26,905 nucleotides of DNA from JABMPJ01 sp964345005 (GCA_964345005.1 CAYFPQ010000043.1:1-26905); one strand, 5' to 3'; positions 15,309 to 23,529 are shown, counted from the first letter of the stretch. Numbers and translations are program-made. Notes: generated from the letters alone by a model not told the origin.

Positions 15309-16381
15309 AGACTTCCGATTTCGACTACGAGCTTCCTCCCGAGCTGATTGCCCAGGAGCCGCTGTCCGAACGCGCCGGGTCGCGCATGCTTGTACTCTCA
15401 CGTGAGGACGGCGAGATCGCGCATCGGCAGGTTACGGACATCGCAACCTATCTGAAGCGAGGGGATCTACTGGTCGTGAACGACACGCGGGTATTTCCTG
15501 CGCGCATTACCGGTCATCGGTTGGATACGGGGGGACAGGCCGAGTTGCTTCTGACGCACCGCGTTGAGGGGAGCGACGAGGGAGAGGTGTGGGACGCGCT
15601 CATGCGTAGCGGATTCCGGCCGCGACGCGGCATGGGGCTCAGCATGGCGAATGGGTCGCTTGTGGTCGAAGTGATCGAGCCACTGGGGGAGGGACGAGTC
15701 CGGGTCAGGCTGGAAGGCAAAGCCCCACTGGAGGACATACTCGATCGCCATGGGAGCGTACCGCTGCCTCCATACATCAAACGCGACGAAGGAGACGCGT
15801 CGCGGGCAGCGGCCGACCGGGAGCGCTATCAGACGGTCTATGCCAGGCGGCGTGGCGCCGTAGCAGCGCCAACGGCCGGTCTTCATTTCAGTGATGAGCT
15901 TATGGGTATGCTGAAGCGTGCTGGGGTCCAGGTTGCGACAATCACGCTCCACGTCGGGCCGGGCACGTTCCGTCCAGTGACAGCGGATGATCCCTCCACG
16001 CATGCGATGGATGCCGAGTGGTATGAGGTTTCGCCGGAGACCGCCGAGCTGATTGCAGAGACCCGATCGGCCGGGGGGCGTGTGGTTGCCGTGGGCACGA
16101 CCACGGTTCGCTCGCTTGAGACGGTAGCCATGGAGCACGGTGATGTGGTGGCGGCCACGGGCTGGAGCCGCCTCTTCATACGATCACCATTTGCATTCAA
16201 GGCGGTGGACAGCCTGTTGACCAATTTCCATCTGCCGCGCTCGACCCTGCTTATGCTGGTCAGCGCCTTCTGCGACGGTGTCGATGGAGGTGGCCGGAAG
16301 CGTGTGCTGGACGCTTACGAGGCGGCAGTTGCGGAGCGGTACCGTTTCTACAGCTACGGCGACTGCATGTTGATTCTCTAG
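15305..16381 (+). CDS. queA: S-adenosylmethionine:tRNA ribosyltransferase-isomerase
   Basis: A 358-residue QueA, near the usual 340-360. It begins MKTSDFDYELPPELIAQEPL and carries VVNDTRVFPARITGHR, AAPTAGLHFSDELM, ITLHVGPGTFRPV and LLTNFHLPRSTLLMLVSAF. It transfers ribose from SAM to preQ1 in tRNA during queuosine synthesis. ATG at 15305 is chosen over an upstream in-frame start at 15233 because it forms an ATGA overlap with the preceding stop and matches the family N-terminus. It is last in the long operon, with a strong hairpin starting six bases after its stop. Confidence 0.97.
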   Translation: MKTSDFDYELPPELIAQEPLSERAGSRMLVLSREDGEIAHRQVTDIATYLKRGDLLVVNDTRVFPARITGHRLDTGGQAELLLTHRVEGSDEGEVWDALMRSGFRPRRGMGLSMANGSLVVEVIEPLGEGRVRVRLEGKAPLEDILDRHGSVPLPPYIKRDEGDASRAAADRERYQTVYARRRGAVAAPTAGLHFSDELMGMLKRAGVQVATITLHVGPGTFRPVTADDPSTHAMDAEWYEVSPETAELIAETRSAGGRVVAVGTTTVRSLETVAMEHGDVVAATGWSRLFIRSPFAFKAVDSLLTNFHLPRSTLLMLVSAFCDGVDGGGRKRVLDAYEAAVAERYRFYSYGDCMLIL

Positions 16382-16386
16382 TCCGG

Positions 16387-16472
16387 CGGCCCGCNNNNNN
16401 NNNNAGAGCGGGCCCTACCTTAGCCCTGGGGCGAGACAAGTGTCAGGTAGGGCCCGCTCTCCGAGCGGGCCG
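16387..16472. repeat. Long double-hairpin palindrome behind queA, with an N10 gap in one arm
   Basis: AGAGCGGGCCCTACCT at 16405-16420 is the exact reverse complement of AGGTAGGGCCCGCTCT at 16445-16460. The right arm itself folds into a perfect 9-bp hairpin (GGCCCGCTC 16451-16459, GAGCGGGCC 16463-16471). The left arm is CGGCCCGC, ten Ns, then AGAGCGGGCC. By symmetry the missing bases are TCGG. It could end transcription of the operon, although no T-run follows, or it may be a mobile palindromic element. Confidence 0.8.
16395..16404. other. Scaffold gap (N10) inside the palindrome
   Basis: The gap falls in the turn of the left-arm hairpin. The palindrome predicts about 4 missing bases rather than 10. 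Confidence 0.9.
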
Positions 16473-16508
16473 TTCTTGCCACGCTCGAATATCCTCCAAA
16501 AGACCTAT

Positions 16509-16536
16509 TTCCACTCAAAGACCGGTATGTTACTAT
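16509..16536 (+). promoter_or_regulatory. Weak candidate promoter of the PEP-CTERM gene
   Basis: TTCCAC at 16509-16514, a 16-base spacer and TACTAT at 16531-16536, placing a start near 16544. This would leave a 46-base leader and supports ATG 16590 over the upstream frame start at 16440. Confidence 0.25.
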
Positions 16537-16589
16537 ATAGATGGCGTAAGGGACCGCTCTCGGACCCTCAACGGCCCGATAACTGTGCT

Positions 16590-17297
16590 ATGAAGCGTTT
16601 TCTATCCATCGTGATGGGGCTCGCACTGCTGGGGGTCTGCAGTGTTGCACCCGAAGTGTATGCCAATGTAATCCTCTCGGAAGAGCTCTGGAACGATGGT
16701 AATGTCGGAACCCCAACGTGGGGGGCTGACGAGGCTTTTGTCACGATCGATCATAGCGATGGTAGCGGTGATGGCTACCTTGACATCGAGTACGACTCGG
16801 GGCGTGGTGCGGGCGAAGCTGAATCGGTAGTTTATACCGATGCCAGCTCATTCTTCAGTGGCGCCTGGGACGATGCTTCCGAGGATGGGGCTTGGATTGA
16901 GTTCGATTTCTGGGCCGACGAGAACACACCCTTCGATTTCGAACTGAGATTCGAGGGTACGAGTGGAGACGTGTGGCGCTACGATCTGTCTACCGCGTCT
17001 CTGGGGTCGGGCTGGGCTGACTTCATGGTGGATATGGCGTACAACGATTCGCTCTGGTATTACGGCGAATTCGGCGGCGGAACGGAGGCCACGTTCCTTA
17101 GCGATCTTGCGAACATCGATTGGATCGGCATCTACATCTACGATGACGATACGGATGCCAACAACTACGGCCTCGACAACTTCCAGCTCATGATTCCGGA
17201 ACCGGCCGAATACGCGTTGGCGCTTAGCGCGCTGGCCGTGACGTGGTTGTCGATGCGTCGGAAGCGGAAGCAGAAGTGCGCAGCCCCAGCTGCCTGA
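16590..17297 (+). CDS. PEP-CTERM sorting domain protein, secreted
   Basis: A 235-residue exported protein. Residues 1-25 (MKRFLSIVMGLALLGVCSVA, then PEVYA) form a signal peptide with likely cleavage at VYA/N. The middle is rich in Asp, Glu, Gly and aromatic residues and predicted to be beta-rich, with ...YGLDNFQLM before the tail as in many carbohydrate-binding-like PEP-CTERM proteins. The tail is the full sorting signal: I-P-E-P at 202-205, a hydrophobic helix to about 222, then the basic MRRKRKQK. Such signals are cut by exosortases at the inner membrane. ATG 16590 is chosen because the signal peptide starts there; no clear ribosome site is seen. Its last 74 bases overlap, in antisense, the exosortase gene. 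The function of the mature protein is unknown. Confidence 0.85.
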   Translation: MKRFLSIVMGLALLGVCSVAPEVYANVILSEELWNDGNVGTPTWGADEAFVTIDHSDGSGDGYLDIEYDSGRGAGEAESVVYTDASSFFSGAWDDASEDGAWIEFDFWADENTPFDFELRFEGTSGDVWRYDLSTASLGSGWADFMVDMAYNDSLWYYGEFGGGTEATFLSDLANIDWIGIYIYDDDTDANNYGLDNFQLMIPEPAEYALALSALAVTWLSMRRKRKQKCAAPAA

Positions 17298-20200
17298 GCA
17301 TTTCGTCAGCCCGCGATAGCATCCGGTTTGCGTTCAGAATGTCTTCGTCTGCAATTCCCTTGGAACCTCTCAGGATGCTGCGCAGAATTGCGGCGGTCTT
17401 CTGTAGCTCGTCGCGCCGGAGGGCAATCTCAGCTTGGCGTAAGCGATAGCGAAACGCCTCGGGCGAACCGGGCGGTGGCTCCTTCATTATCCAGCCCAGG
17501 GCTTGTTCGGCTTCCTTCAGTCGGTCGTTGCGGAGGTAGACGAGGGCGACTGTATCGATCAGCCAGGGCGAACCGGTCGTACGGGGGAGGAGCGAAGGGA
17601 GGATGTCAAGTGCCTCGGCGGTACGGTCGGGAGTATCCGCAAGGGTGTATGCCAGGTTGTTCAGCATGATGACATCGTTGGGGTAACGCTTGAGGCCCTG
17701 ACGGAGCAGGTCAGTGGCGCGACCGGGGTTGTGGAGCAGGCGGGCGGCCTCAGCTCCAATGATGTAGGTCATGCGGTCGGTGGCACCGGCGTCGAGAGCG
17801 GCCGTGGCCTGGGTCAGGCTGTCGAGTACCTCCCATCCCCCGCGCCTGAATCGAACGAGAGAGAGCATGCGCGCCCAGAGCTCGTTGTCGGGATCGCTTC
17901 GTCGCAGATGTTTGAGCGCCTCGACCATGTCGTCATCAATGTCCAAATCGCCATCGTCCATCTTGATCTCGACAAGGCGACGGTAGAGCGTCGGGGGCGG
18001 ACGAAGGGCAGAGCGCAGGGCGCTGAGAGTACAGGACTCGGCCCATTCGGGGTCTCTTGAAAGGATGGCGCAACGTAGGCCGATGATATAGGCCGGAAGC
18101 AGTGTGCGGGCCTCGTCCGTAGCCCTTCGGGCAACCGCTACGGCGGCGTCACGGTAGCCGGCGCGAAGCAGAAGCTCCGCGGCGCGCGTTAGCGTGGCGG
18201 GGGAAAACGAGCCGTTCGCGACCGCATCGCCGATGGTCTCGACCAGGCCAGGCCGGTCTGGCGGATCGGCAGGTGAGGCCAGACCGTCGCGGCAGATCGA
18301 GAGAAGCCAGGCTAACCATATCTCGCTGTCCTGGGGGCAGGCGGCCCGGGCACGTCCGATGACATCCTGGTCGCCGCTCGAAAGCCCGATGAGGAACCGC
18401 CAGTGCAGCGGCGTGTGTGGCTGGGCAATGGTTGCCGCCTCGGCCGCCGCGCGTGCGGCGTCGTAGTCTTGGCGTCGACAGAGGAGGAGGCATAGCTGGC
18501 TCAAGGCGATGGCGCGTTCGGTGCTGTCGCGTCCGCAGGCGAGCCAACTCTCCGGCGCCAGTAGAACCCCGGGGTCGTCTGTGTCGTAGCAGGCTAGCCA
18601 GATGGTGTAGAGGTCGCGCAGAAACGGGCTGGATGTCCGGGGAAGGTTGGCGCGGATGCGGGCGGCGTGCTTGGCGAAATCCTGCTCGGTAGGGATGAAT
18701 ATGAGGTGCCAGTTAAGGGACAGCTCGGCCGGTGGGAGCGAGAATCCTTGCTTTGCGTTGGGCAGCACCGGTGGGGTAGCGAGGAGTGCTTCCTTCCTGA
18801 TACGTCGGTATTCGGAGAAACGCTGAGTGCGCATCAGTACTTCGGCTTCCATCGCCTTAAGGTCGGGGGTGCGAAACAGGATGTTGCGTGACAGGGCAGC
18901 CAGTGCCGCCTCGGGCGAGTCATAGTCTCTCAGGGCGTGGGAGAGGATACCGGCTGCTTCGCCGGAGTTCGGGTAGTGGTGGACTGCTGCACGGGAAGTG
19001 CGGATAGCGCCGAGACCCAATTGCAGGTTTAGCTGGGCCGTGGCGAGCCGCAGTAGTGGGGTGAGGCGTGGGAGTTCCGTGTCGTCGGGGTAGGTGCGCA
19101 AGGTCTCGTAGACGCTGATCCAGTCTCCCTGCCGTTCATACATCGCCGAGAGCTCTACGCGACTGGTCTCGGTCTGTTCGGGATGCGTCTTGGCTATGCG
19201 TTCCAGAACGGCGCGGGCATCGTCCATCCTCTTGTCTATCTCAAGCGCGAAGGCGTACTCGTATCGCATACTCAGCGAGAGACGTTCCTGCTCATCCAGC
19301 ATTCTGAACTGCTCAAGAACGTCGGCGAGCATATCCTTTCTCACCGGCACCGTGTCGGTTACGCCGAGCGCCGGCCCGAGCGGGATCAAGTCACACACGA
19401 AAGCCCACATCGGGGTCAGTCGGCCAACGTGGAAGTAGGAGGTAAGATCGACGGCGTCCCAGGCGCTGGTCGAAGGGATCCCAAGATAGCGCTGGCGGAA
19501 ACTGAACCAACGCTGCCCGTAGCGTACGGCCATCATGGTGAGACCGGGGTAACGGGGATCGATCTCGCTGACACGTTTGTGAATGGACCAGGCCAGGTCG
19601 GGCCGGCGGATGTGAAAGCAGTTCTCGACAAGACTGTACAGCTCGTTCGGGTCCTTTATCGCCGGCAGACAGCGCCGCAGATGTGCGGCGTAGCGGCGTT
19701 CCCATCCCTCGTCGGGACGCTTGCCCGTAAGATAGAACAGAGGCACCAGTAGGCGGGAGTCCTGCGGCCAGTCCTCAACGGCCTGGCGGGCGAGGGTGGC
19801 TACGTCAAGGACCTGGTCCAGGTTCATGAATGCTTCTGCAGCGGACAAGGCCTCCGCGGGGTCGCGGTACGATTTACGCGGATCGGTATCTGAAATGACC
19901 TCCCACTTGCGTCCCAGCCTGAGGTAAGGATAGAGGGCGCGAATACGACCGATGTTGGGCCCCCACTGTGCCGCGGTGATGACTCGCTTGGCCACCTCGT
20001 CCGGATCATTGGCGTAGAACGCCATCTCGGCGAGAATCATGGCCACGCGTGGGTCGGTGTCTCGTATTTCCTCCGGCATGGTGTCTATAATTGCTCTGGC
20101 TTCAGCGTGGCGACGAAGGCCCATGAGGGAGTAGGCCGCCAGGATTTGGTGCTCCAGAGCACGTTGTCCCTCGGCGGGGGCAAGGGTGCCGAGGTGTTCC

Positions 20201-21348
20201 AGTGCTTCACGGTACTTGGCTCGCATGACGAGGAGACGCAGCATTGTCGACATCCACTCGTCATTGTCGGGCTCTATGGTTTGAACCTTCCACCCGAGTC
20301 TTTCGGCATCGGCCAGCTGCCCGGAGTCGCGCATGCTTTCGGCGACCCCGCGGTACCTCTCGGTGCGGTGATAGGGGCGCAGCTTGACACCGGCAATGAC
20401 GGTCAGGGCAATGAGAAGCAGGCCCGCTACAATTCTGCCGGAATGATCCACCACATGGCGCCAGAAAGGAGGGGGTTCGCGAAGGATGGTCTCGATCTCG
20501 GGCGCAAGTTCGTTCGTCTTGCGGTCAACCCTGAGTTTGGTGCGGCGCATGAACTCGATCTCAAGATAGACGAGGAATACTGCCGCGATGACAATCACGC
20601 CGGCCGTGTCGTGAAGGAAATCGACACTGTCGACATCGGGCAGTTGAGGAACGAGCAATACCATCGTCGTGATGCGCAGGATGTTGAGTGCAAGCGCTTG
20701 CAGCAGCGCAGCAAAGACGGCGACGACTTTCTGGTGCAGGGCAAGGCGCTTCACCAGACCGAGCCCAAGGGCGAGCAGGAATACTGTGGTGGCCGTACGC
20801 ATGCCGCTGCACCATGCGGGTACCTCGAATATATGGAGTCCGGTCTTCAGTACCAGTCCATCCGCCCAGACGCGGACGTTCAGGATGTGTAACAGCCACT
20901 CGGAGCCGGTGACCGAAATTTGTTGCATTGTGATCTGTAGACTACCGAGGACTTGAGAGGGCAGGGGATGAGCCCAGTAGAGCAGGAAGAGCGCCTTGGC
21001 CGCATCGCGGGCGTAATGCCCGGGGAGCGACCAGCCGAGACAGGCCGCTGCCACGGCGAGTAGCCCCAGCCACTCGGCCTGATGAATCCCAAACACGATG
21101 CCCGTGATGTGGGCCAGAGCGCCGAGGAGTCCGGAGAGCAGAACGATCCACGTGCGAACCGGACGCGCGGGCCTGTCGGGCTTGGGGCGAAGAACGATCA
21201 GCACCGCGAAAACGCCCGTCAGGATGAAACGAATGAACGTATCGGGCGCACTTGTCAGCTGACGAAGATGGGTAAACACCCACAGTCCCAGCAGCAGTCC
21301 GGCCGCCGTAGCGACGACGCTGCGCGTTGCGCGGTTATCACGAGTCAT
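17224..21348 (-). CDS. Exosortase fused to a long TPR-like region
   Basis: A 1374-residue protein. Residues 1-265 form a multi-pass membrane exosortase/archaeosortase domain with E175-V-P-A-W-C180-S-G-M-R184, then N222-I-L-R225 and F-L-H246-D-T-A-G. These are the Cys, Arg and His of the catalytic triad. A further membrane helix lies near 305-322. The remaining ~1050 residues are helical and rich in TPR-like units (for example AYSLMGLRRHAEARAIIDTM and LNNLAYTLADTPDRTAEALD). The usual exosortase is only 170-300 residues, sometimes with an EpsI domain, which is absent here. The TPR part would lie outside the cytoplasm or at the membrane face, perhaps to recruit substrates or partners (inference). 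The start is ATG at 21348-21346, 35 bases after the DeoR-type gene. The stop lies inside the PEP-CTERM gene. The exosortase subtype is not assigned. Confidence 0.88.
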   Translation of the reverse strand: MTRDNRATRSVVATAAGLLLGLWVFTHLRQLTSAPDTFIRFILTGVFAVLIVLRPKPDRPARPVRTWIVLLSGLLGALAHITGIVFGIHQAEWLGLLAVAAACLGWSLPGHYARDAAKALFLLYWAHPLPSQVLGSLQITMQQISVTGSEWLLHILNVRVWADGLVLKTGLHIFEVPAWCSGMRTATTVFLLALGLGLVKRLALHQKVVAVFAALLQALALNILRITTMVLLVPQLPDVDSVDFLHDTAGVIVIAAVFLVYLEIEFMRRTKLRVDRKTNELAPEIETILREPPPFWRHVVDHSGRIVAGLLLIALTVIAGVKLRPYHRTERYRGVAESMRDSGQLADAERLGWKVQTIEPDNDEWMSTMLRLLVMRAKYREALEHLGTLAPAEGQRALEHQILAAYSLMGLRRHAEARAIIDTMPEEIRDTDPRVAMILAEMAFYANDPDEVAKRVITAAQWGPNIGRIRALYPYLRLGRKWEVISDTDPRKSYRDPAEALSAAEAFMNLDQVLDVATLARQAVEDWPQDSRLLVPLFYLTGKRPDEGWERRYAAHLRRCLPAIKDPNELYSLVENCFHIRRPDLAWSIHKRVSEIDPRYPGLTMMAVRYGQRWFSFRQRYLGIPSTSAWDAVDLTSYFHVGRLTPMWAFVCDLIPLGPALGVTDTVPVRKDMLADVLEQFRMLDEQERLSLSMRYEYAFALEIDKRMDDARAVLERIAKTHPEQTETSRVELSAMYERQGDWISVYETLRTYPDDTELPRLTPLLRLATAQLNLQLGLGAIRTSRAAVHHYPNSGEAAGILSHALRDYDSPEAALAALSRNILFRTPDLKAMEAEVLMRTQRFSEYRRIRKEALLATPPVLPNAKQGFSLPPAELSLNWHLIFIPTEQDFAKHAARIRANLPRTSSPFLRDLYTIWLACYDTDDPGVLLAPESWLACGRDSTERAIALSQLCLLLCRRQDYDAARAAAEAATIAQPHTPLHWRFLIGLSSGDQDVIGRARAACPQDSEIWLAWLLSICRDGLASPADPPDRPGLVETIGDAVANGSFSPATLTRAAELLLRAGYRDAAVAVARRATDEARTLLPAYIIGLRCAILSRDPEWAESCTLSALRSALRPPPTLYRRLVEIKMDDGDLDIDDDMVEALKHLRRSDPDNELWARMLSLVRFRRGGWEVLDSLTQATAALDAGATDRMTYIIGAEAARLLHNPGRATDLLRQGLKRYPNDVIMLNNLAYTLADTPDRTAEALDILPSLLPRTTGSPWLIDTVALVYLRNDRLKEAEQALGWIMKEPPPGSPEAFRYRLRQAEIALRRDELQKTAAILRSILRGSKGIADEDILNANRMLSRADEMLRQLGLRTSASASDASTTTSRPAR

Positions 21349-21383
21349 CAGGGCTGAATCATACGCGAGTTCTAGAGTCTATC

Positions 21384-22214
21384 TCAAGGCGAAGCGTGCG
21401 GGAAGATTCCGGGTGTCAATCCCTGGCGGGTTACACATGGCCTACGCCGTACCACCGTTACCTTCTCCCGTCGAATGGCCTGCAGGTCTCGCTTGGAAGC
21501 ACCGCCATCAGTAATGAAGGTGCCGACATTGGAGACGTTGGCAAACCCCACGAAGGAGACAGACCCGATCTTGCTGCTGTCCGCAAGGAGCACAACGTGC
21601 TGGGCGCTCCGGATTACCTGCTGCTTGGTGTAGGCCTCGCGTGGATCGGTCGTCGTGAGCCCCTTCTCGATGTTCAGACCGATGGTGCCCATGAAAGCGA
21701 TATCGACATGCAGCTTCTCAATCAACGGACCGGTTAGGGGGCCGACGAAAGTCTGGCTGAGTGCACGGAGCTCCCCCCCAATAACTATCACGCGGGGGCC
21801 GGTACCAGACAAAGCACTGGCAACGCGGAGCGAATTCGTCACAACGGTCAATTTGTCCATGCTGGAAAGCCGTGCTGCAAGGGCCAGAACGGTGCTGCCG
21901 CCATCGAGAAAGATCGTGTCGTTAGCAGCTATCAGCTCCAACGCCATCTTGGCGATCCGTCCCTTCTCCTGGGTACGGACGGCCGCCTTGTCATCGAAGA
22001 GGGGCTCGGCCATGCGTGGACTCACCGAAACAGCACCGCCGTGTACTTTGCGTATCAGACCACGCGACTCCATTTCGGTCAGATCACGCCTTACAGTGGC
22101 AGGAGAAACACCCATGATCTGGCAGAGCTCCTTCGCCCGTACCACGTGCCGCTGGCGGAGCAATTGTACGATCTTCTCCAATCGTTCCGGTGCAAGGTCT
22201 CGCGTGGTTGCCAT
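21384..22214 (-). CDS. DeoR family transcriptional regulator
   Basis: A 276-residue regulator. The N-terminal winged helix-turn-helix is RHVVRAKELCQIMGVSPATV then RRDLTEMESRGLIRKVHGGA, the DeoR signature. The C-terminal sugar-phosphate-sensing domain has DTIFLDGGSTVLALA, LTVVTNSLRVA, VIVIGGELRALSQTFVG, DIAFMGTIGLN and VVLLADSSKIG. ATG at 22214-22212 is preferred over an upstream start at 22265 because AGGA lies 6 bases before it and the family begins there. The effector is unknown, but family members usually sense phosphorylated sugars. It shares a strand with the exosortase and ends 35 bases before it, so the two could be co-transcribed. A promoter and a possible operator precede it. Confidence 0.92.
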   Translation of the reverse strand: MATTRDLAPERLEKIVQLLRQRHVVRAKELCQIMGVSPATVRRDLTEMESRGLIRKVHGGAVSVSPRMAEPLFDDKAAVRTQEKGRIAKMALELIAANDTIFLDGGSTVLALAARLSSMDKLTVVTNSLRVASALSGTGPRVIVIGGELRALSQTFVGPLTGPLIEKLHVDIAFMGTIGLNIEKGLTTTDPREAYTKQQVIRSAQHVVLLADSSKIGSVSFVGFANVSNVGTFITDGGASKRDLQAIRREKVTVVRRRPCVTRQGLTPGIFPHASP

Positions 22215-22226
22215 GATTGATCCTGA

Positions 22227-22250
22227 TTGCTTGTGACTGAATATGAGCAA
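22227..22250. promoter_or_regulatory. Possible operator for the DeoR-type regulator
   Basis: TTGCT at 22227-22231 and AGCAA at 22246-22250 form an inverted repeat with a 14-base spacer between the minus-strand -10 box and the ATG. The arms are short, so this is a weak guess at autoregulation. Confidence 0.25.
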
Positions 22251-22278
22251 GTATAGTCGGGTCACGTGGGCTGGGCAA
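22250..22278 (-). promoter_or_regulatory. Candidate sigma70 promoter of the DeoR-type gene
   Basis: On the minus strand TTGCCC (22278-22273), a 17-base spacer and TATACT (22255-22250) lie about 36-64 bases before the ATG. Confidence 0.5.
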
Positions 22279-22302
22279 GCGGGAGATGTGGGCGTTGTCA
22301 GC

Positions 22303-22382
22303 GGCTCGCCGGGGACGGCTTGCCCTACCTCGTCGCGGGTGTAGCCCTGCCGTGGGTGAGAGCGAGCTGTCCCCAGCGAGCC
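22303..22382. repeat. Large imperfect inverted repeat between divergent genes
   Basis: GGCTCGCCGGGGACGGCTTG (from 22303) matches the reverse complement of the right arm ending AGCTGTCCCCAGCGAGCC at 22382, with a few mismatches across 28 bases. The left arm ends in GCCCTACCT, the same word that ends the left arm of the palindrome at 16387-16472, so both may belong to one dispersed family. Confidence 0.55.
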
Positions 22383-22459
22383 GGGATGCTGCGTTAACCT
22401 GATCGACTCCAGTCACCTCATTCGCTATGGTCCCACCTGATTTCTGAAAGGTGTGACTG

Positions 22460-23488
22460 ATGAAGATTGCTTTGATTGGATTCGAGCAGGCTGGGAAGCG
22501 GACGTTGTTTGCGCTGTTGACCGGTCGGGAAGTGGGAGAGGCCCGTAAGCCGAGCGAGGTGGTCGAAGGTATTGCCGACATTCGAGATCCGCGAGTGGAT
22601 AGGCTGGCCGAGCTATGCGAGCCGCAAAAGACCGTTTATGCGCAGAACAACTTCGTGCTCTGCCCCGACGCAGTTACGGGAAGCGGATCGCGCGAGTGGC
22701 TCGACGCCGCGCGCCGATGTGATCTGATCTGTCTTGTGGTGCGGGCGTTCGAGTCTGACCAGGTGTATCACCCTGCCGGTTCCGTGGATGCAGAACGGGA
22801 TCGTGTGGACCTGGAATCCGAGATTCTGCTGGCGGACATGGAGTTGGTGGAGAAGCGTCAGGCGCGGCTGGAGAAGGAGGCGCGGGCCGGACTCAGCGCC
22901 GGGCAGAAGCTTGAGCAGAAGGCACTGACCAAGTGTATGGCCGTTCTCGAAGAGGAGAAGGGCGCTTCTGCGGCGGAGCTTGACGAGCAGGAGCTGGGCG
23001 CCATTCGCAGCTTGGGGCTGTTGACGATGCTTCCTGTGGTGGCGGTCCGGAATGTATCCGAGGATGACCTGGGTGACGCGGGTGACGGGACCGTGACGGT
23101 GTCTTGTCAAATCGAGCAGGAGATTTCTGCAATCGAGGATCCGGCGGAACGCGCGGAGTACCTTGAGAGCATCGGGCTGGATGCACTGGGGGTAGACCGT
23201 GTGAACGCAGCGGCCTACGACGCACTGGGGCTGATGTCATTCTACACGACCGGCAAGGACGAGTGCCGTGCCTGGACAATTCGAAAGGGAAGTGTCGCGC
23301 CGGTAGCTGGCGGCAAGATTCACAGCGATATCGAGCGCGGGTTCATCCGCGTTGAAGTGATTAAGTACGACGACTTCATCGAGGCCGGCTCAGAGAAAGC
23401 GGCCAAAGACCTGGGTAAGGTTCAGCTCAAGGGCAAAGACTACGTCATCGAAGACGGTGACACCTGCCACTTCCTGTTCAACGTGTAG
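22460..23488 (+). CDS. Divergent YchF/OLA1-like P-loop protein with TGS-type tail
   Basis: A 342-residue protein, slightly shorter than YchF (~363). The P-loop is G7-F-E-Q-A-G-K13-R-T15 where YchF has G-x-P-N-V-G-K-S-T. The G3 position, D-I-A-G-L in YchF, reads L-C-P-D-A (67-71), so its Asp and Gly are displaced or lost. The base-recognition block is N198-V-S-E201, the NxxE form seen in YchF/OLA1. A coiled segment lies near 110-165 and the C-terminal ~85 residues, ending KDYVIEDGDTCHFLFNV, match the YchF C-terminal/TGS domain. YchF binds ATP and interacts with ribosomes in stress; this paralogue may bind a nucleotide but hydrolyse it poorly. ATG at 22460 lies behind AAAGG. It stands alone. 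Confidence 0.8.
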   Translation: MKIALIGFEQAGKRTLFALLTGREVGEARKPSEVVEGIADIRDPRVDRLAELCEPQKTVYAQNNFVLCPDAVTGSGSREWLDAARRCDLICLVVRAFESDQVYHPAGSVDAERDRVDLESEILLADMELVEKRQARLEKEARAGLSAGQKLEQKALTKCMAVLEEEKGASAAELDEQELGAIRSLGLLTMLPVVAVRNVSEDDLGDAGDGTVTVSCQIEQEISAIEDPAERAEYLESIGLDALGVDRVNAAAYDALGLMSFYTTGKDECRAWTIRKGSVAPVAGGKIHSDIERGFIRVEVIKYDDFIEAGSEKAAKDLGKVQLKGKDYVIEDGDTCHFLFNV

Positions 23489-23529
23489 GGCCCATGCTGT
23501 TATATCCGCGGTGAACTGCCCAAAGCGGA

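Noticed and set aside
16440..16589. N-terminal 50-residue extension of the PEP-CTERM protein
   Set aside because: It overlaps the palindrome and lacks a signal sequence; the signal peptide begins at the ATG at 16590.
22215..22265. 17-residue extension of the DeoR-type regulator
   Set aside because: It covers the candidate -10 box, and a better ribosome site precedes the ATG at 22214.
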